From the NCBI GenBank assembly GCA_025356435.1, contig JANXSY010000270.1, positions 1-64,000 on the forward strand: a stretch of 64,000 bases of DNA. The letters are read 5' to 3'. Position 1 is the first letter of the stretch. Each line of letters starts with the position of its first letter. The position numbers and the translations under genes were made by a program. The notes under the pieces were generated by a model, which ran no database searches, was not told where the DNA came from, and saw only the letters and a program-made list of their open reading frames with translations. This DNA comes from Isosphaeraceae bacterium. Its GTDB lineage: Bacteria > Planctomycetota > Planctomycetia > Isosphaerales > Isosphaeraceae. Shown in pieces: positions 1 through 9,135 of the stretch.

Positions 1-40
1 GATCAGATCCAGGAACGTCGGAGCATCAGGGTCACTCGAC

Positions 41-120
41 CCCCCACCCTAACCCTCCCCCACAAGTGGGGAGGGGACCAGAAAGCCTGTTAGGGCAGAG
101 GTTTTCGCCCGTTCAGGGAG
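41..120. repeat. Dispersed hairpin repeat, family A (copy 1)
   Basis: This stretch holds an inverted repeat of CCCTCCCC and GGGGAGGG around a short loop, followed by GACCAGAAAGCC and AGAGGTTTTCGCC. The same blocks recur near 28.5 kb, 32.7 kb and 56.1 kb in gene-free DNA. It lies downstream of the minus-strand beta-propeller gene. I see no coding potential in positions 1-214. The role is unknown; a REP- or MITE-like element is the simplest reading. Confidence 0.6.
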
Positions 121-214
121 GCAACCCGACGAGCCGATGCCAGGTTTCACAGCGACTCTACCCGCATCGTTGAGATGCCCGGATCGCTAGGCTTTCGGGT
201 TCTCTGGGGGACGC

Positions 215-1285
215 TCAGTCGGGAAGTCGATATTCGCGGACCTCGGCCGGCCGATCGCGTGTCATCGGCACGGCGACATAAATCCTCTGCCGATCGGCGA
301 CCAAGGTCCCCGTGCGGCTGTGGGGTGGCAAGGGCGAACCGCACAGTCGGGAGGGCCGGCCCAAACCGTCGATGGCGAACAGGTCGAGCGAGGCCCCTGC
401 CCCACCCGGGTCATTCAGGGTAGGGAGCGACCCGCCCCCGATCACGGCGACCAGGCCCGATCGGGCGTCGAAAAACAGGTCGTCCGACTCCGGTGGGCAG
501 GCGACTTCACCGAGGATCGCTCCATCGCGCGCACTCATGCTGATGAGTCGAGCCGGCTTCCTCGTGACGATGAAAAGCCGATCGTTGGCCGAATCCAAAG
601 ACATCGGAAAGTTGCCCGCGCGGCCGGAGAACGTTCGCTCCCAGAGCCGTTCGCCGTCCGGGCGTTTCAGGCCGATCACCGAGCCGTCCGCCGCCGATCG
701 TTTGCCTGCGGGCAGGTTGGCGAAGATCGCCGCGCGGGTCGAGTGGAGCTGAAAACCCTCGGGCATTCGGGGCAGGTTAAACGTCTTGATGCGAGCCAGA
801 GTGCTCCCCTCGAACGACGCCAAGCCGCCCGGCCCATTGCCCCCAAAGCTGACCCAGATCGTGCCATCGCGCGCGACCCTGACATTATCGGCATCATCGC
901 CGACCGCGACCGGCGTCCCGGCCACCAACGTGCGGGTGTCGAACGGGTGCAACAGCCCGTCATCGCCGGTCGTCACATAAACCGATCGGCCCGACACCGC
1001 AACCCCCTGCGGCCCGCGCAGCCCGGCGATCGTTCCCGCGTGTGTCCCCTTATCGAGGTCGATCACCTCCAACGTCCCGTTAGCGACGCAGGCGATAAAC
1101 AGCCGCTTCGTCGCGGTGTCATACGTCATATGGTCGATACGTCCCGCGACCCCCGTCTTATCGACCGGCCCGCGCACGTCCCCGAGCGAAAACGTCCGCT
1201 CAAGCCGGGGCGAAGGGGAATGTCCCTCAGCCTTATCTGGACCGGCAAACGCCAACAGTGCGACGAGGGTGACGACGTGTCCCAT
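215..1285 (-). CDS. Secreted YncE-like beta-propeller protein
   Basis: The 356-residue product starts with a short hydrophobic leader (about residues 3-16), so it is probably exported. The rest has the rhythm of a six- or seven-bladed propeller: repeated stretches such as RLFIACVANGTLEVIDLDKG, GPQGVAVSGRSVYVTT and NDRLFIVTRKPARL, typical of YncE/NHL-like families that act as binding scaffolds. I prefer the ATG at 1285 over the TTG one codon upstream, because a GAGG Shine-Dalgarno core lies about 7 nt before it. No catalytic motif is visible and no neighbour points to a substrate. The fold call is fairly safe; the function is not known. Confidence 0.8.
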   Translation of the reverse strand: MGHVVTLVALLAFAGPDKAEGHSPSPRLERTFSLGDVRGPVDKTGVAGRIDHMTYDTATKRLFIACVANGTLEVIDLDKGTHAGTIAGLRGPQGVAVSGRSVYVTTGDDGLLHPFDTRTLVAGTPVAVGDDADNVRVARDGTIWVSFGGNGPGGLASFEGSTLARIKTFNLPRMPEGFQLHSTRAAIFANLPAGKRSAADGSVIGLKRPDGERLWERTFSGRAGNFPMSLDSANDRLFIVTRKPARLISMSARDGAILGEVACPPESDDLFFDARSGLVAVIGGGSLPTLNDPGGAGASLDLFAIDGLGRPSRLCGSPLPPHSRTGTLVADRQRIYVAVPMTRDRPAEVREYRLPD

Positions 1286-1475
1286 CAAATACCTCAGATT
1301 CCAAGATCTGTGTTCATCCCCGACGAGCCTGTCGAATTAGGTCGCACGACCATTACACCAATAATGTCTCTTCCCCCTCCCCTTTTATTGTCCAATCATG
1401 CGACGATGCCAACAGAAAGGTTCCTGACTCCTCTTTCTTGGCACTCTTTTTCGATTCTATTCCCAAAAGACTGAG

Positions 1476-2081
1476 TCAACCAGACCGCATCTTCTTCCGG
1501 TCTAGGTATTGCAGCAAGGCGTTTTGGTCCAACACGAGGGCCATTTTCTGATAAGTGACCTCGCTCGTAGAGTCCTTAAAACCGGTCAGCCCCTCTGAGG
1601 CGAAATTGAATCGCTTGTAAAGCTTGATGGCCTCAACGTTCTCCGCCTGAACGAAGAGGCCTAGTATAGGGTATCTCGTAGCGTCCTCGACAGCGATACC
1701 AACAAGTTCATCCATGATTTGATTGGAATACTTCATATTGTGCGGAACGTAGGGATCACGTTGGAAGTCGATGTGAATTCCACACCAGATAATTACGGAC
1801 GCTGGGATCCAGGGGTCTTTCCTTTTGGTCCATCGCCATTCAGAATGTCCCAATGCACTGAAGCCTACGAGCTTTTCCTCCTCGTCCCTGAAGAGCCAGA
1901 TCCTGCTTGGCTGATCGGGGTCCTTGATCGATGCAACGGCGCTCTTATGTGGTCCCAACTCCTCAGGGCCTTTAAACCAATCTGAGACTTCGACTTGGTG
2001 GGGCAGGCTGCCACACCGAAACTCCTGCACATCCGCCCAGTCTTTCTCCGTGAACTTATCCGCGTGTAGCTCATGTGGCAT
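1476..2081 (-). CDS. GNAT-family N-acetyltransferase
   Basis: The 201-residue protein has the GNAT layout: a central strand (RIWLFRDEEEKLVGFSALG), an amphipathic helix around MDELVGIAVEDA, then LGLFVQAENVEAIKLYKRF, which matches the conserved strand and helix V of GNAT enzymes where the N-x-x-A-x-x-L-Y-x-x-x-F signature sits. It should transfer an acetyl group from acetyl-CoA; the acceptor cannot be predicted. The start has no good Shine-Dalgarno sequence, and a strong terminator for the upstream gene ends only about 12 nt before the ATG. Its own promoter is therefore hard to place, and it may depend on read-through or be weakly expressed. Confidence 0.8.
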   Translation of the reverse strand: MPHELHADKFTEKDWADVQEFRCGSLPHQVEVSDWFKGPEELGPHKSAVASIKDPDQPSRIWLFRDEEEKLVGFSALGHSEWRWTKRKDPWIPASVIIWCGIHIDFQRDPYVPHNMKYSNQIMDELVGIAVEDATRYPILGLFVQAENVEAIKLYKRFNFASEGLTGFKDSTSEVTYQKMALVLDQNALLQYLDRKKMRSG

Positions 2082-2092
2082 CCAGGCACTAA

Positions 2093-2125
2093 TAAAAAAA
2101 CCCCTCTCCGATAACGAAGAGGGGG
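2093..2125 (-). terminator. Rho-independent terminator of the small hypothetical gene
   Basis: On the minus strand a 9-bp stem (CCCCTCTTC with GGAGAGGGG, one G-U pair) and a 6-nt loop are followed directly by seven U residues. It follows the stop codon at 2155 and precedes the GNAT start at 2081. This is the best-formed intrinsic terminator in the window. Confidence 0.85.
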
Positions 2126-2154
2126 CATTCTGGAATTACTTTCCTTCGACAACA

Positions 2155-2409
2155 TTAGCTGTTGGCGGTCTCATGATTCCGCTTGGAGAGGCGTCGCGGA
2201 ATCCAATCTAGCACGCCGATGGAGGGGTTGGGGTCTTCGGCGAGGTTCCGGAGGACAACAACCTCCTGCTCCGTGATCTCCTGATAACGCAGGGCCACGG
2301 GCTGAGAACGGATGTCCTCACGCATCGCAACTTCCTCGCCTGAATGGCAAGCACGTTGGTCAACTGGGCGAACCACGGCGGGGCAGGGAGGCTGATTGGC
2401 AGCGTCCAT
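2155..2409 (-). CDS. Small hypothetical protein
   Basis: This 84-residue product has no family I recognise. A good Shine-Dalgarno sequence (AAGGGG about 6 nt before the ATG) and an intrinsic terminator just after the stop support it as a real, separately transcribed gene. The C-terminal half is charged and looks coding (EITEQEVVVLRNLAEDPNPS). There is no signal peptide, membrane segment or cysteine motif. It could be a regulator or antitoxin-like protein next to the GNAT enzyme, but nothing in the sequence shows that. Confidence 0.5.
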   Translation of the reverse strand: MDAANQPPCPAVVRPVDQRACHSGEEVAMREDIRSQPVALRYQEITEQEVVVLRNLAEDPNPSIGVLDWIPRRLSKRNHETANS

Positions 2410-3260
2410 GTGAAACCCCTTCCCTTGGTGTAAGGCGCGAAATCACTGAGAGCATGTAGCTCACGGATTCAATGCTGTCAACAATTGGTGTTGTATGGAA
2501 GGCGTGAGAGCCTTCGGCCTTTATCGAACGCCGCGAGGTGTGGGCATCACCCAGATCTCCGTGCTCAACACATTTGTGCTGAGAGCGGTTCGCAAAAACT
2601 AGATTCGCAAAGCCGAACCGTGGCGTCAAGAATAGTTGGCCGCGAATTTCGCGAGAACGTTTCAGGATTTCTACGTGGCTTGAAAGGGCAAAGTTCGTGC
2701 CATCCCATGCAGCAGCGACCTACCTCCAAACTCTCTTAGTACGTTACCCGGTCACTTTTGTGACTCGCAAAGATGGCGGATCACAGGCTGCTCGTGCAGC
2801 TAGAAGACCCGGGTGGGCTCGAGCTGTCGTTCATGTCGGCGGCGGGATGAATCGCAGCTCCTCGGCAACGGGGAGCTTCTTGGAAGCCGTGGAAACCAGA
2901 AAAACGGTGGATAGCGTGTCACGGTGGCCGGAAAAATGAGAGAGAAACGGGGTCAGAGGCAGAAACAGGCAGAAAAGAGATCAGGGCAGAAAATGGGTTA
3001 GGCAGAAAAGGAGGCAGGAACTGTTTTCTGGTCGATCTAGGCCAAGCTTGACGGATGGCCACACGCAGCCCTCAAGATCTGAGATTCAGAATCGGCCCAG
3101 CGGGCAAAAATCCGCAGAAAGCGTCGGAACCTGATCCGCCATATTAGCGATAGTGTTAGGGAAGTACGCCCGGATTCGGACGCATCGTTGCCATGGGGTG
3201 ATGCCGCTTCCTGCCGGGTCTCCCAACCATTTGACCGAGCGGACCCAATCGTGGCTTTCC
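2410..3260. other. Gene-poor stretch with a GGCAGAAA tract
   Basis: No convincing gene is visible here on either strand. The only notable structure is a purine-rich tract at 2940-3022 with exact GGCAGAAA at 2958, 2968, 2985 and 3001 and a near copy at 3013. The stretch runs into the 18-nt motif array that starts at about 3268. Confidence 0.5.
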
Positions 3261-3267
3261 CAATCAG

Positions 3268-3622
3268 CGCGCGACCGAACGAAGCCAAAAATCCTGGAGG
3301 TGATCTCGTCCCCTTGCGCCGAGCAAAGCCAACCGACCACCGTCCCGGTGTGATGCGCCAAACAAAGCCACGGTCCGCTTAGGTCTCTCCGGGGCAGGTT
3401 CGGTCCGTTCGAGGGCGGGTCGGGAAGACCGTAATCGCGCCGACCGAAGCCAATTTTAGCTTGGGAGACGGTCGGGTCGTAGCGCCGAAGGAAGCCAACT
3501 GCCAAATTGACGGCGTCCCACTTTCGAGTTTATCGCGAATCTTTCACAGAAATTCATTCACTAAGTCCAAATCAAATAACGACTTAAATTATCGTCTATT
3601 TCATGCGCCGACCGAACCTAAC
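3268..3622. repeat. Array of the 18-nt motif, family C (array 1, minus orientation)
   Basis: Six copies of a motif with consensus GCGCCGANCGAAGCCAAY start near 3269, 3316, 3355, 3437, 3482 and 3605. The reverse complement is ATTGGCTTCGNTCGGCGC, the same motif that fills 32,404-32,783. Spacing is irregular (about 40-120 nt), so this is neither a CRISPR nor a simple tandem repeat. It lies between the gene-poor region and the 3' end of the lipase gene. Minus-strand open frames here read as repeated WLRS/GFVRR-like strings and should not be taken as protein. Confidence 0.7.
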
Positions 3623-3703
3623 TGCTAAAAGGGGATGGGTCGGGAACCGCTCGGCCTTTGGAGTGGCCACGGCTCCCGGCACCATTCCCGAGATGGCAAG
3701 GGG

Positions 3704-5149
3704 TCAGGACCCGTTGACCACGACGGTCGGCGAGACGTAGACACGGTTCAGGCCGGGGGCGGCGATGACTCTGGCGTGGGCGAGGTAGCGGATGTCGCGG
3801 GAGGTGGGGGTCTCGGTCGTGAAGGACCAACGGCCCTGCGCGTCGACGATCGTCTGGCCGATCGGAGTCTTGTGGGTCGTGCCGTAGGGCTGGGCGTAGA
3901 CGTCGATGGTTGCGCCGGGGGTGGCGGTGCCGGAGAAGGTCGAGGGCGCGTTGGGGGCTGTCGTCGAGATGGCGTGGTTGGCGGTCAGGTCGCTCGGGTT
4001 GAAGAAGGCCGGGCCGTTGCCGAGGTGGGGGACGACGTTCACCTGATACCAGTCGTAGACGCCGAAGTCTCCGGCGTGGCTGATGCCCGAGCCGGTGAGG
4101 TTCGCATAATGCACCGGCACCCCGTTCGCGGCGGGGACGGGGACCTGGCCCCAGAGGTTATAGAGGCCGCCGTTCGATCCGTGCGCGGCGGAGATCGGCG
4201 TGTGCTGGAAGTAGACCTGCGCGTCGTTCACGTTGGCTTGGACGACCGGGGCGGGGTCGTTCGCCCTGGCCTGGAAGGCGGTGATCTGCTCGCGGGCGAG
4301 TGAGCCGAGCAGGCTATTCGAGACGCTGAATTGCGTGCCTCGGAAGCCGTTGCCGGCGGCGTGGGGGTCGAGGAAGGTCAGTTCCTTGAAGCCTTGGGTC
4401 AGGTTGGGCGGCGGCTGAAGGTCGTTGAGCGCGAGGCTGGCGACCACCGTGCCCTCACTGTGGCCGATGATGTGAAGGTCAACCGGCTGGTTCGGTGCCA
4501 TCGCGAGCGCGGCCTGGTCGATGAGGTGCGCGAGCCGAGGCCCTTGCTTGGCGGCCGATCCGGCGTGGATGCTGTCAGCAACCCAGTTATACGCGATCAC
4601 GTCATCATACCCCTCGGCGCGGAGCGAGGCAGCCATCTTCGACTCCCAAGGCGGCCCGTTATGCTTCCACCCCTGCGGTTGCACACCACCGTGGACGATG
4701 ACGCCGATCACCCGCTTGCGGAAGCTCGCGGTGTGGTCGGGGGCGGTCGCGGCGGGAGTGCCGGGATCAGCGACGACCAGCACATACGGATGCAGCGGGT
4801 TCGGCGGCAGTCCACCCGCTATCGGCACCGTGATCTGGTGCGTGCCCCGGACCGTCGCGGGGTTCCCCGCCTGATCCACCGCACTCACCGGGACCGTCGC
4901 TGTGCCGACCGGGATGGCGTTGGCGTCGAAGGTCGGCGAGGCCGAGCGATAGACGCCCAGCACAAGCGGACGGCCGAGGCTGGCGTTTGCGACCTGATAC
5001 CCAACCGTTACGCCTTTCGAGTCGGCAGTCGTCGCCGCGAGCAACGCCACATGCGCGGGGACGGTCGAGAGCAGTTGCCTGCTTTCGAGGGCCTCGATCG
5101 CGCCCGGCTTTCGCCGCATCCCGCCCAATTGCTTACGAATATCGCCCAT
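3704..5149 (-). CDS. LEPR-XLL-leader secreted alpha/beta-hydrolase (lipase-like)
   Basis: The N-terminus carries ALESRQLLS at about residue 20, a form of the LEPR-XLL motif found at the front of planctomycete surface proteins. A beta-rich segment follows (about 30-110), then an alpha/beta-hydrolase domain with the oxyanion-type strand VIGVIVHGG and the nucleophile elbow GHSEG (Ser231), and a C-terminal Ig/carbohydrate-binding-like sandwich with an FSGTATPGATIDVYA stretch. I chose the ATG at 5149 because GGAGG lies 8 nt upstream; the open frame extends 78 codons further but that part looks non-coding. The product is 481 residues. It probably hydrolyses an ester at the cell surface; the substrate is unknown. 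It is divergent from the DUF1559 gene. Confidence 0.8.
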   Translation of the reverse strand: MGDIRKQLGGMRRKPGAIEALESRQLLSTVPAHVALLAATTADSKGVTVGYQVANASLGRPLVLGVYRSASPTFDANAIPVGTATVPVSAVDQAGNPATVRGTHQITVPIAGGLPPNPLHPYVLVVADPGTPAATAPDHTASFRKRVIGVIVHGGVQPQGWKHNGPPWESKMAASLRAEGYDDVIAYNWVADSIHAGSAAKQGPRLAHLIDQAALAMAPNQPVDLHIIGHSEGTVVASLALNDLQPPPNLTQGFKELTFLDPHAAGNGFRGTQFSVSNSLLGSLAREQITAFQARANDPAPVVQANVNDAQVYFQHTPISAAHGSNGGLYNLWGQVPVPAANGVPVHYANLTGSGISHAGDFGVYDWYQVNVVPHLGNGPAFFNPSDLTANHAISTTAPNAPSTFSGTATPGATIDVYAQPYGTTHKTPIGQTIVDAQGRWSFTTETPTSRDIRYLAHARVIAAPGLNRVYVSPTVVVNGS

Positions 5150-5396
5150 CGCTTTAGCCTCCCTGATCATCGACGCAAAGACCATCATTAGTACCTTCGG
5201 TCCGTCAAGCCCGCAGACCCCATCAAATATCCGAAGAATCCCTGCAATCGTCAAAATAGAAGCCAGTTGAGGATGGCAGAGTGAGGAGCCATCGGGTTGC
5301 TTGGGCATCGTGCCACCCGCCCTCCCCTCTTTCTCCAAATCTTCTCGCATCCTCCATTTTAATTTCACACCTCTAGGGGACAATTGTGGGCTCGCT

Positions 5397-5419
5397 TGAC
5401 ACCTATCACGATTGTGTCA
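5397..5419. promoter_or_regulatory. Inverted repeat TGACAC-N11-GTGTCA between divergent genes
   Basis: A 6-nt inverted repeat with an 11-nt centre sits between the lipase and DUF1559 starts. TTGACA at 5396-5401 resembles a -35 box, but no good -10 hexamer follows at 16-18 nt. It may be an operator; evidence is weak. Confidence 0.25.
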
Positions 5420-5499
5420 TCAAAGAGATATCTGTGTCTCTTATGATTGAAATTTGCGATATAAACGTCTCTTCTAAACGATCCGAGAAGGAATCACCC

Positions 5500-6567
5500 A
5501 TGCCGTCGAACTCTCGCCGAGGATTTACCCTGATCGAGCTGCTGGTGGTGATCGCGATCATTGCCGTCTTGATCGCCCTGCTGCTTCCGGCCGTACAGGC
5601 AGCGCGCGAAGCGGCGCGTCGGGCGCAGTGCACGAACAACCTCAAGCAGATCGGTCTGGGTGCTCATAACTACGAGAGCACGAACGGGGCCTTCCCGCCC
5701 GCCAACGTCCTCCAGGGGACGTGGGGCTCGGTGATCTGGACGAACAACTTCAGCGCCCTGGCGAAGATTCTCCCCTTCATGGAACAGGGCAACGTCTTCA
5801 ACTCGCTCAACTATGTTCAGAAAGACAGCAACGCCACCAACACGACCGTCTGCGGCCTGACCCTCAATTCGTTCGTCTGCCCGAGCGACCCGAACACGAA
5901 GTCGTTCAATGACAGCGGCACGGTGTTCGGCGGCTCGAATTACGGGTCGAGCGACGGCGACTGGTATGTCTTCAGCTTCGCGACCGGTGCCCCCGCCGGC
6001 ACCACCTGGGCCGGCATGCCGTCGCGGAACATGTTCGCGGTGAACAAGGCCCGCGCGATCGCCGAAGTGACTGATGGGCTGAGCAACACCCTGCTCTTCT
6101 CCGAGATCAAGACCTTCGACAACCGGCTCAAGTGCAAGAAACTCTCGGTGGTCTCCCCCTTCAACGAGCCCAGCCCGAACGGTCCGATCCCGGCCGACTA
6201 CAGCGGCGCCGGCTGCACGTTCGGCAACACGATGCACACCCGCTGGACCAACGGCGGCGTCTATCACTCGGGCTTCACCACCGCCTGGTCGCCGAATAAG
6301 ATCACCACCTACACCAACACCACGCCCCTGACGACCGGCATCAGCTCGTCGCTCGGGACCGTTGACACCGACGTCATCAGTGTCAACGAGAACGACGGCG
6401 GCCCGACCTTCGCCGCGTTCACCGCCCGCAGCTACCACTCCGGCGGCGTCAACGCCCTCTTCGCCGACGGATCGGTCCGCTTCGTCAAGAGTTCAGTCGA
6501 CGGCAACACCTGGCGCGCCCTCGGCACCGTCCAGGGCGGCGAAGTCGTCTCCTCCGACTCCTATTGA
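5500..6567 (+). CDS. DUF1559 pilin-like protein (subtype without PepSY partner)
   Basis: The 355-residue product begins with a type IV pilin/pseudopilin leader ([17 protein letters not shown]), to be cleaved after the Gly and N-methylated by a prepilin peptidase, followed by [21 protein letters not shown], typical of DUF1559. The C-terminal H-X9-DG motif is [12 protein letters not shown]. The start at 5500 has AAGGA 8 nt upstream; the open frame reaches 5386 but the extension lacks support. DUF1559 proteins are greatly expanded in planctomycetes; their exact role (pilus-like or surface assemblies) is not settled. The ending [18 protein letters not shown] is shared with the copy at 30,080 but not with the other two. 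Confidence 0.93.
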   Translation: MPSNSRRGFTLIELLVVIAIIAVLIALLLPAVQAAREAARRAQCTNNLKQIGLGAHNYESTNGAFPPANVLQGTWGSVIWTNNFSALAKILPFMEQGNVFNSLNYVQKDSNATNTTVCGLTLNSFVCPSDPNTKSFNDSGTVFGGSNYGSSDGDWYVFSFATGAPAGTTWAGMPSRNMFAVNKARAIAEVTDGLSNTLLFSEIKTFDNRLKCKKLSVVSPFNEPSPNGPIPADYSGAGCTFGNTMHTRWTNGGVYHSGFTTAWSPNKITTYTNTTPLTTGISSSLGTVDTDVISVNENDGGPTFAAFTARSYHSGGVNALFADGSVRFVKSSVDGNTWRALGTVQGGEVVSSDSY

Positions 6568-6625
6568 TCGAAGCAGGACATCGAGTCAGGAGGATTGCGA
6601 AGTCCTTCTTGCTGCGCGAGAGAGC

Positions 6626-6712
6626 GTCTACGTCGGGTGGCCCCGGGGGAAAGAGGCCGCCCGAGCGGGGGTCGCTGCCCACCGGTTCGAGAACTTGTGC
6701 CACCCTCGTTGA
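6626..6712 (-). repeat. Dispersed 120-nt element, family B (copy 1, partial)
   Basis: GTGGCCCCGG, AGGCCGCCCGAGCGG and ACCGGTTCGAGAAC here match the reverse complement of the copy at 19,864-20,005. The end corresponding to GTCAGAAACCCCT is missing, so this copy is truncated. It lies between DUF1559 and the next gene. Confidence 0.6.
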
Positions 6713-6781
6713 CGCGCGGTCGGTCGACGCACTACACTTGTCTGAGAACTGCATCTTGCAGCGATCGGAGAGTTGTCGACC

Positions 6782-8092
6782 ATGAGCAATGGCGAGGCAG
6801 GATCGGGGACGGCCCGGCGTCCCCGGTGGAGGCGGATACGAGCGGTCTTGGTCGGGCTGGCGGTGACGCTCGTCCTGGGAATCTCGGCGATCCGGACCGT
6901 GCGGATGTGGGGCCTTCCCTACGCCCCTGAACCGTTCGACGTCGAGGCGTTCCAGGCGGAGGTGGTCGCCGAGTCTGAGAATGCGTATCCGTTCTACGTC
7001 CAGGCTCAGGCGTTGATGGGGGCTCAGCCGGCGACGTTCTGGCCGAAGGAGATCCGGGTTGAGCCGGACTGGCCCGATCTGCCGCCCGAGTCGAAGACCT
7101 GGCTCGAGCAGAACCTCCCTGCGCTTGAGGTCTGGCGCAAGGGGACAGAACGGCCGCTGCTCCAGGAGCCTCTGCCCGATCGTCTGCTGGACGGGCCGAG
7201 GACTACGCCTAGTGTCATGTTTATGAGCAGCCTTGCCAAGCTCCAGGCCAGTCGCCTTCAGAGCGAAGGCAAGCCGGGCCTCGCCTGGCGATGGCACAAG
7301 GCGAGGCTACGGTTCCTGCTCCAGAATGGCCGTCGGCGCGGCATCCTCAGCCACTGGGCGTCGTCGTTCGGTTTCAACCAGTTCCTCTCGCAAGCCCAGA
7401 CCTGGGCCGACCATCCTGCCATCACCGTTGAGCAGCTCCGCCACGCGATCGCCGACCTCGAAGCGATAGCCCCGCTCTATCCCAAGCGGTCTGACTCGCT
7501 CAAGGCGGAGTATGTCGCATATGCGGAGATGATCGACGACCAAGTCGGTCTGCTCACTCTGCAACAGCCCCCCGCGCTGGGCGGCGTCGCGGTCACGTTG
7601 ATCCCGCCCGAGACATTTGCCCCGGCCATTCTCAGGGCGGAACTCTTCCTTGAGGCCGAGCCCGAGCGATCCCGCCGCGTGCTCCGTCTCGCCTTCGCCA
7701 ACTGGATCGCCCAGGCCGATAAAGCCCCCGCGCAACGGGCGAAGGTCCACTCGACCGAACCACTGGTCTTCGAGCCCGAGCTCGGCGAGACGCCGCCGAT
7801 CTCTCCCGCTTCGCTCGCCGCGCAGATGACTTCGGCCCCGCTCATGAAGTTCTACCGGAGCATGAACCCCGCGCAACGCGGGTATCTCCCCGGCCCTGAC
7901 GAATGGCCGACGCTGCTCGACGCAGACCGACGCGCCGTGGCGAACCTGATCATCACCTACGCCAGCCGCATCCACGAGATCGAGACCGGCAAGTGGCCCG
8001 ACTCGCCCGAGGCACTGATCGGCAAGGTCCTCCCCAGGCTGCCCAACGATTACGTCGTGCCTAACGGCGGTGATATGCCGATCGAGAGATGA
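6782..8092 (+). CDS. Membrane-anchored hypothetical protein
   Basis: The 436-residue product has a basic N-terminus followed by one membrane segment (about residues 15-34, VLVGLAVTLVLGISAI), so it is likely anchored with the bulk outside the cytoplasm. The rest is helical and rich in Trp/Glu/Arg, with no motif I recognise (for example WLEQNLPALEVWRKGTERP). The ATG at 6782 has GGAG about 11 nt upstream; a TTG at 6773 is also open but too close to that site. Similar proteins of unknown function are common in planctomycetes. It converges on the TPR lipoprotein gene with only 16 nt between the stops. Confidence 0.75.
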   Translation: MSNGEAGSGTARRPRWRRIRAVLVGLAVTLVLGISAIRTVRMWGLPYAPEPFDVEAFQAEVVAESENAYPFYVQAQALMGAQPATFWPKEIRVEPDWPDLPPESKTWLEQNLPALEVWRKGTERPLLQEPLPDRLLDGPRTTPSVMFMSSLAKLQASRLQSEGKPGLAWRWHKARLRFLLQNGRRRGILSHWASSFGFNQFLSQAQTWADHPAITVEQLRHAIADLEAIAPLYPKRSDSLKAEYVAYAEMIDDQVGLLTLQQPPALGGVAVTLIPPETFAPAILRAELFLEAEPERSRRVLRLAFANWIAQADKAPAQRAKVHSTEPLVFEPELGETPPISPASLAAQMTSAPLMKFYRSMNPAQRGYLPGPDEWPTLLDADRRAVANLIITYASRIHEIETGKWPDSPEALIGKVLPRLPNDYVVPNGGDMPIER

Positions 8093-8108
8093 GGACGTAC
8101 GATCTTGA

Positions 8109-8975
8109 TCACCGCCGCAGGCGTTCGCTCAAGGCCATCGCGTCGACATATCCCGGCTTGATTTTAAGAGCGTTCTCGGCGGCTCGCAGGGCGTCGGAGG
8201 TTTTTTTGCCGGCGTCGAGGGCGAGGGCAAGGTGGTAGAAGACCTCGGCGTTGCCGGGGATCTTGGCGGCGGCGGCCTGGAGGTCTTCGATGGCCTCGTT
8301 CGGGTGCTTCAAGGCGAGGTGCGCCAAGCCGCGCTGGTGGCGGGCCTCGGCGAGATCGGGGGCAAGCTCGACCACCTGATCGAGCCGGGCGAGAGCCTGA
8401 TCGGGCTGGTTGCGCGCGAGTTGTAAGGTTGCGACCCGGAGGATCGTCTCTGACCCGCCCGGATCAATCTCAAGCGCGCGGAAGTAGGACTTGAGCGCCT
8501 CGTTGGTCCGCCCGAGTGCCTCGTAGGTCTGGCCTTCGGAGAAGTAGGCTTCGGCCTTGTTCGGGTCGATCTCGATCGCGTGTTCGAACTTCTTGAGGGC
8601 CTCAGCGTGCTTGCCAAGCTGGCTAAGGATTTCGCCGGTTCCGATTAGAGCATCGACATAATCGGGATCGAGCGCGAGAGCCTTGCCGTATTCGGCTGTC
8701 GCGCCGTCGAGCCATCCCTGGCGCTGTAAGACCTGCCCCATCCGCTGATGGGCCTCGGCCGACCGAGTGTTCTCAGCCACGAGCCGTTCGAGCAGCGCGC
8801 GGGCCTGCGGGAGGTCTTTATGGTCGAGCGCCACCTGCGCGGTCTCGCTCAACTCGCGACGCCTTGCCGAGTCGTTCGGGTTGTCGTCGAGATCATTGCC
8901 CCTGCGGAATGCGGCACAGCCCGCGAACATCGCGAGGGCGATCCCCCAACCAGCGATGACGGCGCGTCGTCGCAT
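8109..8975 (-). CDS. TPR-repeat lipoprotein
   Basis: Starting at 8975, where a strong GGAGG precedes the ATG, the protein has a lipoprotein leader ending in MFAGC (lipobox, Cys about residue 19) and then about seven tetratricopeptide repeats, seen in the recurring A-x-x-x-x-x-x-A-L-x-x-D/N-P pattern (AEYGKALALDPDYVDALIG, FEHAIEIDPNKAEAYFSEG, YFRALEIDPGGSETILRVA). It is 288 residues. TPR lipoproteins act as adaptors for envelope complexes or secretin assembly (PilF/BamD-like roles), but no such partner is adjacent. The upstream in-frame extension to 9071 is unlikely because it would bury the signal peptide. Confidence 0.88.
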   Translation of the reverse strand: MRRRAVIAGWGIALAMFAGCAAFRRGNDLDDNPNDSARRRELSETAQVALDHKDLPQARALLERLVAENTRSAEAHQRMGQVLQRQGWLDGATAEYGKALALDPDYVDALIGTGEILSQLGKHAEALKKFEHAIEIDPNKAEAYFSEGQTYEALGRTNEALKSYFRALEIDPGGSETILRVATLQLARNQPDQALARLDQVVELAPDLAEARHQRGLAHLALKHPNEAIEDLQAAAAKIPGNAEVFYHLALALDAGKKTSDALRAAENALKIKPGYVDAMALSERLRR

Positions 8976-9135
8976 GCGCGTCCCCCCTCCCTGGGGGTTT
9001 CCCGTCCCGAACGGCTCCGGGACGAGCCATCGGCCTCCGAAAATCCCAAACCGCACGCAACATACGGACAAGGGTCTATCGAGGTCAACCCCGGTCCCGT
9101 CGGATCGATCGACCGGGGGGTCTGGGCAAACCTCG

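Noticed and set aside
3086..3505. 139-codon minus-strand frame as a gene
   Set aside because: It runs through the 18-nt motif array and reads as repeated WLRS/GFVRR strings; no start site or conserved domain.
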